Shown piece after piece: positions 1 to 9,949 of a stretch of 46,216 nt of DNA. The notes beneath the pieces were generated by a model, which saw only the letters and a list, made by a program, of their open reading frames with translations, searched no databases and had not been told where the DNA came from. Origin of the DNA: Bacteroidales bacterium (GTDB lineage Bacteria > Bacteroidota > Bacteroidia > Bacteroidales > WCHB1-69); the NCBI GenBank assembly GCA_017525245.1, contig JAFXTE010000065.1:1-46216 (forward strand), in the 5' to 3' direction. A program made the translations under genes and the position numbers. How positions within the stretch are numbered: position 1 is the first letter of the stretch; each line of letters opens with the position of its first letter.

Positions 1-1008
1 GGTGAAAAGGTCGCCCTCCACCTTGAAAAGCTTGCAGATGATGAGGTGCAGCACGATGGAGGTGAGCATCACGAAGAGGATGAACCAGAGAATCTGCAGC
101 GAACCCTTGAGGGCGTGGATGTCGAACTTGGAGGCCACCACCACACTGAAGATCAGGATGAAGAACATGCCCAACTCGAAAGTCTTGGGCAGGGCGCGCA
201 CCTTCGGGCTGAAGGAGGCGATGATGGCAAGGGTCGTGATGGTCAGGATGACGATGAGCTCGTTGAGCTTGCCCGTGATGAGCAGCGAGAGACCCGCGCC
301 GACGGCCAGCATCCCGAGGGAGAGCAGGAATCCGAGCATCATCTTGCCGAAAGTCTTGGGCTGAAGCATGCCATGGTAGTTTTCAAAGCTCTCGGCGTCA
401 ACGTTTTTTGTGTCTTCGGCCACGGTGTCGTCAGATTCTTTTGCGGGCAGCAGCCAGCGGAAGAATTTGTAGCCGCCGGCCACGATGAAGACGATGAACG
501 GGAAGGTGGCGATTTCCTCGAAGGTCAGGGTCAGGGTGATGAGCGATGGATCGACTTCGAGCATGGTGCCCAAAGCGGAGAAGTTCATGGTGCCGCCGGT
601 ATAGATGCCGGTCATCATGGCCGCCACCCGGTCGAATTGCGGGATGCCGGCGTTGCGGAAGAGGAAGTAGCCCGACACCACGGCAATCAGGATGGAGACC
701 AGACCGCCGATGAGCACCGCCATGGTCTTCGGCAGCGACTTGGTCCACAGTTTGAAGTCGGAGTTGAAGAGCATCAGCGGAATGGCCAAGGGCACCGCGA
801 CGTTCATGAGCGTCTTCTGCATCGATTCGAGGGCTTCCGCGCCGGGTTCCGTGCCCGTTGGCAGGAATCCGATCAGCGCTGCGATGATGCCGACGGCATA
901 CGCCATAATGACGGTACCGACGCTTTTCGCCCACTTGAAATTGTTGAATATCAGGATAATGAGGAAAAGGACAACAAAATATCCGATAAGAGTAAGAATT
1001 GTAGCCAT
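1..1008 (-). CDS. DUF819 family integral membrane protein (3' end outside window)
   Basis: I translated this gene directly; it runs off the window edge, so the C-terminus is missing (336 codons visible). Start is the ATG at 1006-1008, preceded by a -7 promoter element at 1037-1044. The protein is very hydrophobic, with about nine to ten membrane segments beginning at residue 5. Visible conserved stretches include GTVIMAYAVGIIAALIGFLP, MTGIYTGGTMNFSALGTML and TFELGMFFILIFSVVVASKF, a pattern I recognise from the DUF819 (YjcL-like) inner-membrane family. A soluble loop near residues 190-215 is acidic. Members are thought to be transporter-like, but no substrate is established and none can be inferred here. 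It is divergent from nothing nearby: the next gene (FISUMP protein) is on the same strand about 100 bp upstream and has its own promoter. Confidence 0.8.
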   Translation of the reverse strand, partial: MATILTLIGYFVVLFLIILIFNNFKWAKSVGTVIMAYAVGIIAALIGFLPTGTEPGAEALESMQKTLMNVAVPLAIPLMLFNSDFKLWTKSLPKTMAVLIGGLVSILIAVVSGYFLFRNAGIPQFDRVAAMMTGIYTGGTMNFSALGTMLEVDPSLITLTLTFEEIATFPFIVFIVAGGYKFFRWLLPAKESDDTVAEDTKNVDAESFENYHGMLQPKTFGKMMLGFLLSLGMLAVGAGLSLLITGKLNELIVILTITTLAIIASFSPKVRALPKTFELGMFFILIFSVVVASKFDIHALKGSLQILWFILFVMLTSIVLHLIICKLFKVEGDLFT

Positions 1009-1036
1009 AGGCGTTTCGTTTTAAAATTTGAAACGG

Positions 1037-1044
1037 CAAAAGTA
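1037..1044 (-). promoter_or_regulatory. -7 promoter element of the DUF819 gene
   Basis: On the minus strand it reads TACTTTTG, matching the Bacteroidetes TAnnTTTG consensus, 28 bp before the ATG. No good -33 TTTG is visible. Confidence 0.55.
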
Positions 1045-1105
1045 CAATTTTTTTGTTTTTGGTATTTTTTGTGTCCACTTTTTGGAGCTGGTACACCGCA
1101 ATCCC

Positions 1106-3538
1106 CTAATAATTGCGCAGACAACGGACACTACATACCTCATCATGAGCTGCCGTTTCGGAATCAAGTTCACCAAAGCAATACATAAGACTTTTTATGA
1201 GTGCCAAATGGAACACTCCATTAGGAGACAACCCTTGGTAGGATGATGTCCAAAAGGTGGTCAATGTGCCAACGCCCCATCCAAACTCGCCGGCCGGCAG
1301 TATTGAGAACCCCGTGGCATTATTTGTTGAAAGGTCATTTCCGACTGCACAGAAGGAAGCACTATACATCCAGTATTGGTTTCCGGCAAGCGCTTTTGCG
1401 ATTAGGGTGGAATCGCCGTTGCATTGATACTGGCTTTGGCTTCCTGTGTATGCGAACAAGGTCTCCCATTCCGATTTGGAAGGCAAGTGCCAACCATCAG
1501 GACACAAACCTTGCACCATTAAAGTGTCTTCTGGATTGGCATTGTATTTGGCTGCGGGCCAGTTGTAGAGATATCCGAAAATATCCACCGTACTCTCCGT
1601 CCAACGACCTGGTGTCCACGAGTATGGTAACGAGGTTAGAAATTCCGTGATTTCCGTTCCATCAGGAAAATGAGTGGTCTTCATATTTTCGCGCATCCAG
1701 CATTGCTGACCTATTTTAACCACGTTATATACATTTCCATCGATGTCGAGAGCCGGCATCACGCACGCTGTATCCAAGGTGAAAGTGAACGATTTCTGCT
1801 CGCCGTATGCGATACCAAGCGAATTGACGGCATAAGCACGTACATAATAGGTGGCATCTGGAGTAAGATTCGACATGGAAGCAGTGAAGACACCTGTTCC
1901 TTGTCCGCTTTGCGCATAAGAATCGTTGATTGTGGGATTTTGAGAAGTGCTATAGCAGATACCCCTCTCTGTCACTATCGAGTTTCCATCGTCCGTCACC
2001 TCTCCCATGCATTCAACAGATGCAGCTGACATTGATGAAATTCCAAATGTAACAACAGTTGGCATGGATGTTATTATCGGCAGATAATGATAGACCGTGT
2101 CTTCTTTAAAAACTAATTCATAATCAAACAAATAACCGTTATCTGAAGAAGCTCCATCCAATATTTCTATAGTCCAATTTCCATTTAAGGGACAACCAAT
2201 CAGACTGTCAAAAGACTCGTCAGGGTGGTACACATTATTCATTGTCGCGACAGTAGTAGAATCCACATAATTGTAGTGATTCCAATTGGAATATGGATTA
2301 TTCGATACGTAAACATGGTTGCAGGCATTATAGACAAAACCGTCTCCACAAGCATACTGGTATCCACTGGTCAAGTCTGACGACCAACAATAATTCCATC
2401 CTTGTCCTGATGGATTGAGGCTCGGATCACAACTGCTTGAATAACTTTCCTCATAACTAACCTCATTGTACCAGCCTAAATAGGCATGTTTGGTTGATGT
2501 TGAATCCTGCCAGCCCCAATCTTCCTCGGGAATCTGACTTGCGCAATTCGAGGTGGATAATGGTGTGGCCTTTTTCAAGATGGTGGCGTGTTGCCCATTT
2601 GGACACGATATACGAATATACAAATCTCCCAAATAGGAATGTTCCATATTCAGGCGAACATATTTTATGTCGTTCGCAGCATTCACTACGGCATCGTTTT
2701 GATAAACTTCCACATGGATTGTTTTTGTTGCAAAACAGCTGCTGTCACAAAAGATTCCGTCCGGAAGGAATAGGGTTGTTGTATCTATATAGTGTCTGGG
2801 TTCCACAACAGGTGTCCATAAGGAGAATGCCAAATCAATGATTTCGTTGTTCTCTTGAATTTGCTCAACAGTGTCGCTTATCACATACCCTTCACCCTCG
2901 GCCATAAGACCGACATATCGCATTCGGTCACCATATTCAAAGGGTAGATCTTCTTTGCCGATAAAGTATTTAAGAGATTTGTATTGCAGACTGCCTTCGC
3001 CTTTGTATTCAATCCTGTTTGCGTTTGCCGAACCATAATTCACCATTTTCACTGCATCTTTGTCTTGATGTGTTCTTACGTTCAGCACGTATGTTTGTGG
3101 AGCCTCCAAAAAGATGCGGAAAAGATGGCCACCCGGCGGCAACATCAGACTTGAATGTGCCACAATACGACCGTTTAGATCCAAAACATCTATCCAAAGG
3201 TCATCTGCATACGGCATATTCACTGATACCTCAGTGGTACCATCGAACGGATTAGGAACATTCTGAGATACGGAAAAGCGGGAACCCACAGTTTCAACCT
3301 CTGGAATGCCCACCCCCGACAAAGAGAGAGTCGTGTCCGGATAGTAAATAGTTGTTGACCAGTTTCGGGTGATGTTGGAAACGATGACATGGTGAAGTTG
3401 TACATAATGATCCAAATTGTCGCTTCCAGTAAAGGTCAATACCACCTGGGCGTTTGTCTGAAAAGGAACAAATACACAGAGAAGAACTAAACAACAACTG
3501 GCTAACAATGAACTGCAAATACAACGATACGTTTTCAT
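1106..3538 (-). CDS. Secreted multidomain protein: T9SS-like sorting fold, P-domain-like, FN3 and FISUMP domains
   Basis: 810 residues with an N-terminal signal peptide (about residues 1-30, ending TNA before QVVLTF). Domains in order: about 75-170 a segment resembling the type IX secretion C-terminal sorting fold (SVSQNVPNPFDGTTEVSV, then LDLNGRIV, then TYVLNV); about 260-480 a proprotein-convertase P-like jelly-roll (YLGDLYIRISCPNG, then LNGNWTIEILDG); about 490-588 a fibronectin III-like domain (YYVRAYAVNSLGIAYGE); about 590-810 a FISUMP domain (VYNVVKIGQQCWMRENMKTT, LCPDGWHLPSKSEWETLF). FISUMP proteins are abundant surface or secreted proteins of Bacteroidetes and Fibrobacteres with no proven enzymatic role. 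The sorting-like fold sits near the N-terminus, not the C-terminus where it would act as a signal. The gene is divergent from methylmalonyl-CoA mutase and appears monocistronic. Export to the envelope is likely; the ligand is unknown. Confidence 0.85.
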   Translation of the reverse strand: MKTYRCICSSLLASCCLVLLCVFVPFQTNAQVVLTFTGSDNLDHYVQLHHVIVSNITRNWSTTIYYPDTTLSLSGVGIPEVETVGSRFSVSQNVPNPFDGTTEVSVNMPYADDLWIDVLDLNGRIVAHSSLMLPPGGHLFRIFLEAPQTYVLNVRTHQDKDAVKMVNYGSANANRIEYKGEGSLQYKSLKYFIGKEDLPFEYGDRMRYVGLMAEGEGYVISDTVEQIQENNEIIDLAFSLWTPVVEPRHYIDTTTLFLPDGIFCDSSCFATKTIHVEVYQNDAVVNAANDIKYVRLNMEHSYLGDLYIRISCPNGQHATILKKATPLSTSNCASQIPEEDWGWQDSTSTKHAYLGWYNEVSYEESYSSSCDPSLNPSGQGWNYCWSSDLTSGYQYACGDGFVYNACNHVYVSNNPYSNWNHYNYVDSTTVATMNNVYHPDESFDSLIGCPLNGNWTIEILDGASSDNGYLFDYELVFKEDTVYHYLPIITSMPTVVTFGISSMSAASVECMGEVTDDGNSIVTERGICYSTSQNPTINDSYAQSGQGTGVFTASMSNLTPDATYYVRAYAVNSLGIAYGEQKSFTFTLDTACVMPALDIDGNVYNVVKIGQQCWMRENMKTTHFPDGTEITEFLTSLPYSWTPGRWTESTVDIFGYLYNWPAAKYNANPEDTLMVQGLCPDGWHLPSKSEWETLFAYTGSQSQYQCNGDSTLIAKALAGNQYWMYSASFCAVGNDLSTNNATGFSILPAGEFGWGVGTLTTFWTSSYQGLSPNGVFHLALIKSLMYCFGELDSETAAHDEVCSVRCLRNY

Positions 3539-3576
3539 TTAACTAAGTAATTTGGTTATAAATAAATATCAAATGG

Positions 3577-3584
3577 CAAAAATA
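3577..3584 (-). promoter_or_regulatory. -7 promoter element of the FISUMP gene
   Basis: Minus strand TATTTTTG fits TAnnTTTG; a TTTG-like box lies 15 bp further upstream at 3600-3603, a little too close for the usual -33 spacing. It is back to back with the mutase promoter. Confidence 0.5.
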
Positions 3585-3620
3585 CGAAATATACCAATAC
3601 AAATAAGCCGAAATTTTTTG

Positions 3621-3628
3621 TACTTTTG
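3621..3628 (+). promoter_or_regulatory. -7 promoter element of methylmalonyl-CoA mutase
   Basis: TACTTTTG followed by C, an exact TAnnTTTG match 33 bp before the ATG at 3662. No clear -33 TTTG at the expected distance. Confidence 0.55.
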
Positions 3629-3661
3629 CAGCCTCATTAATATCAAAAGAAAAAAGTTAAT

Positions 3662-5809
<2,148 letters not shown>

Positions 5810-5895
5810 TGCTGAATGCAGAATTATGAATTATGAATATGGGGTGTGACGGTGGTTGCGCCCCGTTTTTTGTGCGTTTGCAGGGACTTGAGAAA

Positions 5896-6006
5896 TGCCT
5901 CGGAGAGGCAGCACGCACGAAGTGCAATTAACCCCATACAAGCGACGAAGGAGCGCAGTGTGGGGGTTGCTGATGCGGCTCCGTGGCGGCGTGTCGGAGA
6001 CACGCC
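5896..6006. repeat. Cluster of short palindromes with GNA triloops (REP-like)
   Basis: Three perfect hairpins lie in the intergenic space between mutB and the YD-repeat gene. 5896-5910 is TGCCTC-GGA-GAGGCA, 5915-5925 is GCAC-GAA-GTGC, and 5988-6006 is an 8-bp stem GGCGTGTC-GGA-GACACGCC. Between them, 5929-5967 forms an imperfect stem (AACCCCATAC against GTGTGGGGGTT). The arrangement is reminiscent of repetitive extragenic palindromes. Because the two flanking genes converge, the element could also serve as a bidirectional transcription end. Confidence 0.6.
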
Positions 6007-6025
6007 ACTGCGTTGCCGGGGAACT

Positions 6026-7363
6026 CTAATAATAACTAATCTCCCGTTCTACCGTTTCGGTAAGGGTCAGATCGTCTTCACTGTCCCCTTCGCGGCAACA
6101 ACGTTTGGTCCAGTTGCCGTGGTCATCGTACTCGTATTCATATTTTACGACTTTGAAGGGCTTGTTTTTGTTATAATACGCTTTAATCCATACGATATTC
6201 CCGTATGCGTCATACTCCCACTGCTGCATGACAACATTAGAGTAGCTGAATATGGCTTCGTTGATTAAAAAACTACCACGCAAAGCTTCTTTGCGGACAA
6301 TCCTTCCCGAAGAGTCGTAGGACGAGACAACCTGGGTGGTGAAGGTCCTCTCGTCGCCTCGGGTTTCATACGATGTATATTCAATTTCCCTGCCGGCCGA
6401 ATCGTATTGATAATGATAATCCCATCCATTGGGCTTCCAGTCACCAATCAAATATTCGCGGGTCATACGGTGGTTTTCGTCATACTCATAGCCATGATCG
6501 AGGTGCTTTTTCTGGCACTCGCAAGGCTTTTCCTCGTTGAATTCCTCGCAGCGGCCTTCAAAAATCATATTCCCGGCGTCATCATATTCAAAGAAGTCCA
6601 TTCTCCATTTATCACGGATTTTTTCCAAATGCGCCACACAATTCCCATGTTCGTCATAACAAAACAAGTCTGTGACATTATCATCAGTTAAGTCATATTG
6701 TTTTTGCCTCTTGCCCTTTTTGCTCTTTTTTTGCGAATCCGTATTGGAAGTGTGCGTAACGATAGATACCGATAAAGGTTGTCCATTTTCGTTTAAACGA
6801 ATCGAGGTGATTCTTGGCATGAGACCATAGTAGGTGTTCTCGCGAATGAGCTGGCCATGCTCATTATACTCGTAGCGAGTTGTAGAGTTTGCAACTCGAT
6901 TTTTATCTTTTTTTGAAATTAACAGACCGTCTTGAAATGAGAATATCTCCGCATCATCAATCATAAAATGTTTTGCCTTCAAGTATTCAGGAGAAGGAAT
7001 TTCGGAATCGGAGAGAACGATGTCGGTGTCTTTGCTGCAGAGCTCCTTGTCGATGTATTTCATCAGATTCCCTGTTGAATCAAAAGTGTATTGGTATTGA
7101 TTTACGAGGAAGACGATGTTGCCGCTCGGTATTTCTGTAAGGCGCCTGATAGTGGAGGTCTGTTGTACACTTTTCACCCATCCATTCAAAGAAATATCTT
7201 TTGCAGAACAAGTGAACTTGGTTGTAGAATATTGTGGATAGGGCGCCGCTTTGTTCACAAACTCAGTACGGGTCGGCTGTGCCTGGATTTCACAACAAAA
7301 TACACCCCAGAGGAGTAAAAAAATCCATTTGGCTGCTCTTTTTTGCGCAATAGTACTTTTCAT
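6026..7363 (-). CDS. Secreted YD-repeat (RHS-like) protein
   Basis: 445 residues starting from the ATG at 7361-7363 (an upstream in-frame GTG is less likely). It has a signal peptide with a hydrophobic core (KWIFLLLWGVFCCEIQAQ, about residues 12-30). The body holds at least six degenerate YD repeats of the form YxYDxxGxxxxxxxY: YTFDSTGNLMKY, YEYNEHGQLIREN, FCYDEHGNCVAH, FEYDDAGNMIFEG, YQYDSAGREIEY, YEYDDHGNWTKR. YD repeats form the beta-wrapped shells of RHS/teneurin proteins. This copy is short, has no core-end protease motif and no C-terminal toxin, so a secreted structural or binding protein is a better guess than a polymorphic toxin. A lysine-rich low-complexity patch (KKSKKGKRQKQ) lies near the middle. 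It is monocistronic and converges with mutB. Confidence 0.75.
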   Translation of the reverse strand: MKSTIAQKRAAKWIFLLLWGVFCCEIQAQPTRTEFVNKAAPYPQYSTTKFTCSAKDISLNGWVKSVQQTSTIRRLTEIPSGNIVFLVNQYQYTFDSTGNLMKYIDKELCSKDTDIVLSDSEIPSPEYLKAKHFMIDDAEIFSFQDGLLISKKDKNRVANSTTRYEYNEHGQLIRENTYYGLMPRITSIRLNENGQPLSVSIVTHTSNTDSQKKSKKGKRQKQYDLTDDNVTDLFCYDEHGNCVAHLEKIRDKWRMDFFEYDDAGNMIFEGRCEEFNEEKPCECQKKHLDHGYEYDENHRMTREYLIGDWKPNGWDYHYQYDSAGREIEYTSYETRGDERTFTTQVVSSYDSSGRIVRKEALRGSFLINEAIFSYSNVVMQQWEYDAYGNIVWIKAYYNKNKPFKVVKYEYEYDDHGNWTKRCCREGDSEDDLTLTETVEREISYY

Positions 7364-7464
7364 CACATCAAAAATGTGTCATGGACTTCTGTTATTTCAC
7401 TCCTTCACATTGTCGCCGATTTTGGTGCGAAGTCCGTAAACATCAAAACCGGCGAACAACGCCA

Positions 7465-8682
7465 CTAAAACCTCCTAATCTCTATCGGATACTTGTCCTT
7501 GTGCTGCCAGACGACTTGGCCGCGATGGTTGATGTAGCCTGACCGTCTGTCTTTCGGGTCGTTGCTCAGAATCACGTATGCGAGTCCACCGTAAAAATGG
7601 TCCGCGTCAACGTATTGCGGCGGAATGACCCACTCACCCTTTTTGTTGATATAACCCCATCTGTCTGTACTGTCACCGGTTTGGACGACCAGTGCCAGCC
7701 CGTCGGAGAAATGCATGGGATAGTATTCCGGCTCCAGCGTTAACACCACAGCCCCCGTTGTGTCGATGAAGCCGTAACGGTCGCCCATCTTCACGGCAGC
7801 AAGCCCTTCGGAGAATGCATCCATTTCGTCGAATTTCTGCGCTGTGATGACTTTTCCATTGTTGCCGACCAGGCTCCATTTTTCGTCACTCTTCGTCCTT
7901 ATCCATGCGAGGTCCCCAACCCATGCACGGCAGGCATAATCATATTTTGGCGGCACAATCCAATGCCCGTCAACGCTGATGATTCCCCAAAGACTGTCCG
8001 TTTCTACCAAAGCCGCGTTTTTGTTGAGGAATCGCGGTGGAGACTTGAATTGTGGTGTGAAAAGGTATTCGCCATTCGCATCAATGGCACCCCATAATTC
8101 TTCCTCTCCTTCGTTAAATTTACATGTGCTTCCTTCCGCAATACCGTCCTGAAATGGCCAGGCAAAGCAGAATTTCTCTTCCCAAAGGATTTTCCCACAA
8201 GTGTTTATGTATAGATTTTGAAATTTGTTTTGGAAATATCCCCTTACTACGGTAATGGTATCAAGAAAATCATCCCCCTCTTCAAAACGGGGCTCAATGG
8301 CCATGGTGCCGTCCTGCCGGATGTAGCCGGTTTTGCCCTTGACAATGACCTTGGCGAGTCCATTGTGGAAATAACCGGCGTATTCAAACTGTGGGCGAAC
8401 GACCCATTCGCCTTTCGTGTTGATGAAACCCCACTTCCGTCCCTTGGCTGCGGGAACCGGTTCGGACTTGAGATCAAAGTATGGAACTCCGATTTGGCTA
8501 AAGCTCGGCCGGCAGATGATGTTCCCTGTGGTGTCCATCAGTCCGTAACGCACGTGATTGCCGTCTCCCGTCCAGAAATAGTGCACGGTCCCATCGTACA
8601 CTGAATCCGTCTGCGCGTTCAGGTGTATGCATAGACTGCAGATTGCCAATAGTATGAGTAGTCGCAATGTTCGAAGGTTCAT
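7465..8682 (-). CDS. Secreted WG-repeat protein
   Basis: About 405 residues. The likely start is one of two adjacent ATGs at 8685 and 8682, followed by a signal peptide (LRLLILLAICSLCIHLNAQ); a longer reading from 8709 would place extra residues before it. The mature part is made of WG (KWG) repeats of about 40-60 residues: KWGFINTKGEWVVRPQFEYA, TGYIRQDGTMAIEPRFEEG, LWGAIDANGEYLFTPQF, LWGIISVDGHWIVPPKYDYA, RYGFIDTTGAVVLTLEPEY, RWGYINKKGEWVIPPQYVDA, and a final RSGYINHRGQVVWQ. WG repeats form a beta-rich fold; known members are surface or periplasmic proteins of unknown function. A complete promoter lies upstream (8707-8740). It shares strand and exported character with the YD-repeat gene about 100 bp downstream. 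Confidence 0.8.
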   Translation of the reverse strand: MNLRTLRLLILLAICSLCIHLNAQTDSVYDGTVHYFWTGDGNHVRYGLMDTTGNIICRPSFSQIGVPYFDLKSEPVPAAKGRKWGFINTKGEWVVRPQFEYAGYFHNGLAKVIVKGKTGYIRQDGTMAIEPRFEEGDDFLDTITVVRGYFQNKFQNLYINTCGKILWEEKFCFAWPFQDGIAEGSTCKFNEGEEELWGAIDANGEYLFTPQFKSPPRFLNKNAALVETDSLWGIISVDGHWIVPPKYDYACRAWVGDLAWIRTKSDEKWSLVGNNGKVITAQKFDEMDAFSEGLAAVKMGDRYGFIDTTGAVVLTLEPEYYPMHFSDGLALVVQTGDSTDRWGYINKKGEWVIPPQYVDADHFYGGLAYVILSNDPKDRRSGYINHRGQVVWQHKDKYPIEIRRF

Positions 8683-8706
8683 CATAATGATTCCATATTT
8701 CGGTTG

Positions 8707-8740
8707 CAAAAGTAGTCATTATTTTTATAAATGACGCAAA
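8707..8740 (-). promoter_or_regulatory. Complete Bacteroidetes promoter of the WG-repeat gene
   Basis: On the minus strand TTTG (8737-8740) and TACTTTTG (8707-8714) are separated by 22 bp, close to the -33/-7 consensus. It is the best two-box promoter of this type in the window and places the start of transcription close to the ATG at 8682-8685. Confidence 0.6.
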
Positions 8741-8816
8741 AATCCCGAAAGGTTGCAGTTTGTTGAAAAAAATATCTCCACGGATCACTCGTATCTGCGC
8801 GTAAAAAATCTCTTTC

Positions 8817-9125
8817 CTATTTCGTTATCAATTTTGAAGGAAGAATCCGGTCAATCATTACCATGTCGTCCTCGATGTGAAAGATATAGACCCAACGTCT
8901 GTTATGCGACACCATGCGGCGGGCATGAGGGTGATAATGGCGGATGTCCGCATAGTGGCTGGGAGGATATATGTCAGCCAAAATAGATAAGGAAAGGACC
9001 TCGTTTGTGATCATATCAATATAACGATTCGCCCCATCACGCGACATTGCAGAGATGAGGAAACCGAACATATCTCTTAAATCGGATTCTGCCGATTTGT
9101 CAATTCTGACCTTGTATGTCGTCAT
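8817..9125 (-). CDS. Type II toxin, ParE/RelE family
   Basis: 102 residues with the ParE/RelE layout: an N-terminal strand (YKVRIDKSAESDLRDMFGFL), helical middle, and C-terminal strands ending HNRRWVYIFHIEDDMVMIDRILPS. RelE-like members cleave mRNA on the ribosome, and ParE-like members poison gyrase; the sequence alone does not decide between them, although the arginine/histidine cluster (HYHPHARRMVSHNRR) sits where catalytic or binding residues occur in this superfamily. The start at 9125 overlaps the end of the upstream partner gene by 26 bp, typical translational coupling in toxin-antitoxin operons. Confidence 0.75.
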   Translation of the reverse strand: MTTYKVRIDKSAESDLRDMFGFLISAMSRDGANRYIDMITNEVLSLSILADIYPPSHYADIRHYHPHARRMVSHNRRWVYIFHIEDDMVMIDRILPSKLITK

Positions 9126-9387
9126 AATAGGCGTTTACCATGTAACGAAGTTTCCCAAAATACTCTTCCACTGTCATAAGCTCCTTGTTGCCGAACTTTT
9201 CATCGGCTTCCGCTTTCAGTTTGGCATAATAGGCGTCAAATCCTTCTGGCTTGTCGCCCAAGGATTCAGATGACAGATCGGAAATGATAGTATCGTTACT
9301 ATTGGCAGCCGTTGGACCGTAAGTGGCAACAGGCTCTTCCGCTTTGGGTAGAGACTTTTCTTTAGATTTGTACTTTTTTGTCTTCAT
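9100..9387 (-). CDS. Putative antitoxin partner of the ParE/RelE toxin
   Basis: 95 residues, first gene of a two-gene operon with the toxin. The N-terminal half is lysine-rich then Ser/Thr-rich and looks disordered (KTKKYKSKEKSLPKAEE). The C-terminal part (LMTVEEYFGKLRYMVNAYYD) is helical and is the kind of segment that wraps a toxin. No DNA-binding fold (RHH, HTH or Phd) is recognisable, so I assign it by position, overlap and size rather than by family. A -7 promoter element lies at 9409-9416, 22 bp before the ATG. Confidence 0.6.
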   Translation of the reverse strand: MKTKKYKSKEKSLPKAEEPVATYGPTAANSNDTIISDLSSESLGDKPEGFDAYYAKLKAEADEKFGNKELMTVEEYFGKLRYMVNAYYDDIQGQN

Positions 9388-9408
9388 TTTTGTTTAAATT
9401 TTAGAGTG

Positions 9409-9416
9409 CAAAAATA
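9409..9416 (-). promoter_or_regulatory. -7 promoter element of the toxin-antitoxin operon
   Basis: Minus strand TATTTTTG fits TAnnTTTG, placed immediately upstream of the antitoxin ATG. Confidence 0.5.
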
Positions 9417-9506
9417 CAAAAATTTCGGAAATAGCTAAGACTGGCAACTTTCTTTACCTTAAAAAAATATCTGCGCTAATCAGCGAGTTCTACGGGAATT
9501 ATTTTA

Positions 9507-9514
9507 TATCTTTG
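9507..9514 (+). promoter_or_regulatory. -7 promoter element of the TIGR04076 gene
   Basis: TATCTTTG followed by C, exact TAnnTTTG, 21 bp before the ATG at 9535. Confidence 0.55.
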
Positions 9515-9534
9515 CGACCTGAATAAACGCAAAA

Positions 9535-9840
9535 ATGAACATCAAGATCACAGCCATACGGAAGGCGGATTACCGCGATTTGCAGGCGCGGTTCGAGAAC
9601 CCCATCGAGCACGCGTGCGACGTGCAGGAGGGGCAGACATGGATTTCAGTCGATGGCGCGCAGCCCGAGGGAATGTGCGACAGCGCGTGGGAGTCGATGC
9701 GGTGGTTCGTGCAGGAACTGGCCGCCGGCCGTGGCAACTTCTACGACGGCTGGATGAAGAACCCGCACTCCGCCATGATCAGCTGCAACGACGGGTTCCG
9801 GCCGGTGAGCTTCTATCTGGAAGTGATTAGTGAATTGTGA
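9535..9840 (+). CDS. TIGR04076 family protein
   Basis: 101 residues. The order of conserved blocks matches the TIGR04076 family as I know it: an N-terminal strand with a charged patch (NIKITAIRKADY), EEGQ-like (QEGQTWISVDG), PEG-C-xx-AW (QPEGMCDSAWESM), a glycine-rich turn, and C-x-DGFRPVSF near the end. Two cysteines (in PEGMC and SCNDG) are typical of the family and could bind a metal or form a pair. Function is unknown across the family, which is common in anaerobes. It is transcribed from its own promoter and is followed on the same strand, after a palindromic element, by a lipoprotein gene. Confidence 0.7.
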   Translation: MNIKITAIRKADYRDLQARFENPIEHACDVQEGQTWISVDGAQPEGMCDSAWESMRWFVQELAAGRGNFYDGWMKNPHSAMISCNDGFRPVSFYLEVISEL

Positions 9841-9864
9841 TTGGTGAATAGTATTCCTTGAGCC

Positions 9865-9915
9865 GCCCCGGAGGGGCACGAGTTCGGCAGCCCAGGGTAA
9901 GGCCGCAACCCTGGG
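9865..9915. repeat. Pair of REP-like palindromes
   Basis: Two perfect hairpins: 9865-9877 GCCCC-GGA-GGGGC, and 9891-9915 with an 8-bp stem CCCAGGGT / ACCCTGGG and a 9-nt loop. The first uses the same GGA triloop as the cluster at 5896-6006. They lie between the TIGR04076 and lipoprotein genes. Confidence 0.6.
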
Positions 9916-9949
9916 ATTAATGGACAAATTAATAAACAAACAATAGACA

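Noticed and set aside
46-1188. A long plus-strand reading opposite the DUF819 gene
   Set aside because: Low-complexity His/Glu/Gly composition typical of an antisense shadow; the minus strand encodes a conserved membrane protein.
6026-7363. Polymorphic RHS toxin
   Set aside because: Too short, no core-end protease motif, no variable toxin tail and no immunity gene.
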